Below the pieces are notes generated by a model. It was given only the letters and a program-made list of their open reading frames with translations. It had not been told where the DNA came from and searched no databases. From an uncultured Eubacterium sp. (GTDB lineage Bacteria; Bacillota; Clostridia; Lachnospirales; Lachnospiraceae), in assembly GCA_937915825.1 (NCBI GenBank), contig CALGGT010000100.1, positions 1 through 31,977 on the forward strand: a stretch of 31,977 bases of DNA, given 5' to 3'. This document shows, piece by piece, positions 30,104 through 31,977 of the stretch; the stretch's first letter is position 1, and each line of letters begins with the position of its first letter. Made by a program: the position numbers and the translations under genes.

Positions 30104-31402
30104 TTACATAGCCTGAAGCTTGAAGCGCTCCTGCTCTTCTACATCGTCCTCATCCACTCGTAAAATCTTAGCGCCCACGCCCTGTAATTTCTCGTCAAAA
30201 CGCTCAAATCCCCGCTCAATATAATGAATTTGATCCACCGTAGAAAACTCATCTGCCGTAAGCGCAGCAATGACCAAGGCCGCGCCGGCTCTTAGATCCG
30301 GAGCGTTCATGGCCGCGCCGGTTAAATCCTCTACGCCGGTAATGATGGCAATATTTCCCTCTACGTTAATATTGGCTCCCATTCTCCTTAACTCCGTCAC
30401 GTATTTGAAACGGTTCTCAAAAATCGTTTCCGTAATAATGCTGACGCCATCGGACAACGCAAGCAAACTGGTTACCTGGGGCTGCATATCCGTGGGAAAC
30501 CCAGGATATGGTAATGTTTTTACATTGGCATATCCCAATCGTTGATCACACTGAACCAACACACTGTCGTCGTACTCGGTTACTTTGACCCCGATCTCAC
30601 GCAGCTTTGCGGTAATGGCCTCCAAGTGCTTGGGGATCACATTGCGGATCAGAACTTCTCCCCTGGTAGCTGCTGCCGCGATCATATAGGTTCCCGCTTC
30701 TATCTGATCCGGAATAATGGAATATTCGCTTCCGTGTAATTTTTCCACGCCACGGATCCGGATGGTATCCGTACCGGCGCCCTTAATATTGGCTCCCATG
30801 CTGTTTAACATGTTCGCAACGTCAACGACGTGTGGCTCCTTAGCTGCATTTTCAATTATGGTTTTGCCCTCAGCGGTTGAAGCTGCGAGCATGATGTTGA
30901 TTGTGGCACCTACGGACACGATATCCAGATAGATATGTGCGCCCACCAGTCTCGAGCTGTGCGCAAGAATCATACCGTTTCTGATCTTGACATCTGCGCC
31001 GATAGCCCTGAAGCCCTTAATGTGCTGGTCGATTGGACGGCTGCCTATGTTACAGCCACCCGGAAGATCAACCTCCGCGTGATGGTATTTACCAAGCAAA
31101 GCCCCGACGAGATAGTACCCCCCGCGAAGCTTCTGTATATAATCATTATTGACCATGGTTTTGCGGATAGTGCTTCCGTCAATCATAACGGTTCCGCCCG
31201 GACGACACTCTACAGTGCCTCCGATATCGCGGATGGCATCGAGCAGAAACTCGATATCCTGAACCATGGGAACATTCTCTATTGTGACCGGATCGTTGGT
31301 CATGATAGCGCCTGCGAGAATACCTAATGCGGCATTCTTAGCTCCGGCAACTAAAACCTCTCCGGATAGTGGGTTTCCACCCTTCATCACATACTGACTC
31401 AT
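30104..31402 (-). CDS. murA: UDP-N-acetylglucosamine 1-carboxyvinyltransferase
   Basis: 432 residues from the ATG at 31402 (GAGGTG five bases upstream); an earlier in-frame start at 31423 lacks one. First committed step of peptidoglycan synthesis: transfers enolpyruvate from PEP to UDP-GlcNAc. Conserved residues: Lys22-Asn23 in AGAKNAALG, catalytic Cys117 in DLPGGCNIGSRPIDQ (so fosfomycin-sensitive type), and GFPTDMQPQ with the catalytic Asp. Length is normal. Reading along the gene, base use appears to change near 30800-30845 (residues ~187-205, within the conserved AAKEPHVVDVANMLNSMGA block), which hints at a mosaic gene or a joined contig; the protein itself is intact. Head of the run to cvfB. 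Confidence 0.95.
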   Translation of the reverse strand: MSQYVMKGGNPLSGEVLVAGAKNAALGILAGAIMTNDPVTIENVPMVQDIEFLLDAIRDIGGTVECRPGGTVMIDGSTIRKTMVNNDYIQKLRGGYYLVGALLGKYHHAEVDLPGGCNIGSRPIDQHIKGFRAIGADVKIRNGMILAHSSRLVGAHIYLDIVSVGATINIMLAASTAEGKTIIENAAKEPHVVDVANMLNSMGANIKGAGTDTIRIRGVEKLHGSEYSIIPDQIEAGTYMIAAAATRGEVLIRNVIPKHLEAITAKLREIGVKVTEYDDSVLVQCDQRLGYANVKTLPYPGFPTDMQPQVTSLLALSDGVSIITETIFENRFKYVTELRRMGANINVEGNIAIITGVEDLTGAAMNAPDLRAGAALVIAALTADEFSTVDQIHYIERGFERFDEKLQGVGAKILRVDEDDVEEQERFKLQAM

Positions 31403-31441
31403 TCTACACCTCGTGCATAGCACTTATAGTATAACAGACAT

Positions 31442-31469
31442 ATTATATCACATAATAGTTTTTTGTAAA
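31442..31469 (-). promoter_or_regulatory. Proximal murA promoter
   Basis: Minus strand: TTTACA (31464-31469), 16-nt spacer, perfect TATAAT (31442-31447) with an extended-10 TG one base before it. The predicted start is about 30 bases before the murA start codon. Confidence 0.65.
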
Positions 31470-31500
31470 GCATTCGGCTTTTAGATATTGCAAATGTATT

Positions 31501-31513
31501 ACAAAAGTTTTGT
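31501..31513. promoter_or_regulatory. Short palindrome at the distal murA start site
   Basis: ACAAAA-G-TTTTGT, a perfect 13-bp palindrome immediately downstream of the distal -10. It could be an operator, but AT-rich palindromes this short arise by chance. Confidence 0.3.
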
Positions 31514-31514
31514 G

Positions 31515-31543
31515 ATATTAGCACATTTTTGGCTTTATGTCAA
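31515..31543 (-). promoter_or_regulatory. Distal murA promoter
   Basis: Minus strand: perfect TTGACA (31538-31543), 17-nt spacer, TAATAT (31515-31520), beginning six bases past the upstream gene's stop. With the proximal promoter it gives murA two tandem starts. Confidence 0.7.
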
Positions 31544-31548
31544 GTCTG

Positions 31549-31977
31549 TCACTTCTTGCGCACTGAATAGCCGAATGATCCGAGCTTATCGCCCAGGGCA
31601 AAATACTCTCCGTGGGAGTAGCAGACTAAGTCCGCCTTCTGTAAATCGAGCCTTCCCTTGTCGTCGAGAAGTGACTCATCCACGTCCACAGCCACGACCT
31701 CTGCCACAAACATGTCGTGGCTTCCAAGCTCTAAAACCTGCTTAACCTTACACTCAAGAGAGATCGGACTCTCCTCTATAACAGCGGCATTTACCTTATC
31801 GGCTTCAACCTTATGAAGTCCTGTAAGCTCGAACTTGTCAATATCCCTGCCGCTCTTCACGCCGCACATGTCGCATGCATTTGTCATCTTCCTGCTTACT
31901 AAGTTTACCACAAACTCCCCTGTCTCAGCGATTATAGGGTGTGAGTAGCGCTCCTTCCTGACTGAGATGGACACCAT
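31549..31977 (-). CDS. Flavin-reductase-like FMN-binding protein, 5' end outside window
   Basis: The last 142 residues of a flavin reductase-like domain protein (split-barrel FMN fold). VSISVRKERYSHPIIAETGE is the usual internal segment that follows an N-terminal strand of about 35-40 residues (with 'NxMTxGW' pattern), so the real start lies beyond base 31977 even though an ATG falls on the edge. EFVVNLVSRKMTNACDMCGV and LGSHDMFVAEVVAVDVDESL are family-typical. Substrate (flavin or other) unknown. Codon use is unlike the rest of the window: all 13 Lys are AAG and four of six Arg are AGG. The murA promoters start directly after its stop codon. Confidence 0.88.
   Translation of the reverse strand: MVSISVRKERYSHPIIAETGEFVVNLVSRKMTNACDMCGVKSGRDIDKFELTGLHKVEADKVNAAVIEESPISLECKVKQVLELGSHDMFVAEVVAVDVDESLLDDKGRLDLQKADLVCYSHGEYFALGDKLGSFGYSVRKK

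Noticed and set aside
1..31977. CRISPR arrays, tRNA or rRNA genes, transposases
   Set aside because: No regularly spaced repeats, tRNA-like cloverleaf, rRNA sequence or transposase motif was found on reading both strands.

Overview
The window reads as a Gram-positive, Lachnospiraceae-like (Clostridia) chromosome of moderate GC. The evidence is a CUT1 sugar ABC transporter with a YesM-type sensor kinase, a methionine aminopeptidase with an N-terminal SEC-C zinc knuckle, RicT and CvfB (Firmicutes RNA regulators), a NusG-II/Gx-transporter pair, an acyl-ACP thioesterase of gut-Clostridia type, and strong AGGAGG ribosome binding sites. No tRNA, rRNA, CRISPR array or intact IS element was seen.

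Layout. (1) 1-2242, minus: three unrelated pieces abut. A FliS-like flagellar chaperone fragment runs off the left edge and is fused in frame to the N-terminus of a phage tail tape-measure protein. That is preceded by the tail of a small phage tail-assembly protein, which abuts a sensor histidine kinase cut off just after its phospho-acceptor region. (2) 2271-5659, minus: a sugar ABC importer (binding lipoprotein and two permeases, no ATPase), with an intercistronic hairpin and flanking terminators. (3) 5732-9410, minus: DUF975 membrane protein with its own promoter, a chemotaxis receptor, methionine aminopeptidase and a possible tiny basic protein. (4) 9411-12476, minus: ilvE and an acyl-CoA synthetase, each with a recognisable promoter; the ilvE promoter lies inside the upstream terminator. 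(5) 12650-13636, plus: NusG-II protein and Gx-type transporter. (6) 13612-19717, minus: a translation/replication block (Orn/Lys/Arg decarboxylase, guanylate-kinase-like protein, holB, ricT, trmN6-like, rsmI). Its order matches Bacillus subtilis yaaO-tmk-(yaaQ-yaaR)-holB-yaaT-(yabA)-yabB-(yazA)-yabC, with a guanylate-kinase fold protein in the tmk slot. (7) 19706-20142: an antitoxin-gene remnant that now carries the decarboxylase promoter, then a 142-bp nested palindromic repeat with an extra half copy. (8) 20194-23471, plus: a polytopic membrane protein and a nuclease-helicase fusion, from a perfect-consensus promoter. (9) 23457-31543, minus: a long tightly spaced run murA, moxR-type ATPase, DUF58, transglutaminase-like membrane protein, GNAT, acyl-ACP thioesterase and cvfB, headed by two candidate promoters. 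(10) 31549-31977, minus: a flavin-reductase-domain gene whose start lies beyond the right edge.

How it works together. The window is mostly housekeeping: cell-wall precursor synthesis and envelope assembly (murA to transglutaminase), RNA decay and rRNA/tRNA modification (ricT, cvfB, rsmI, trmN6), clamp loading (holB), branched-chain amino acid and fatty-acid metabolism, and sugar uptake. I did not see a complete new defence or mobile system. The most unusual items are the junctions at both ends (recombination or assembly/amplification chimerism), the nested palindromic element, the out-of-frame leader ORF overlapping the decarboxylase start, the promoter made from a decayed antitoxin gene, and promoters embedded in terminator stems.
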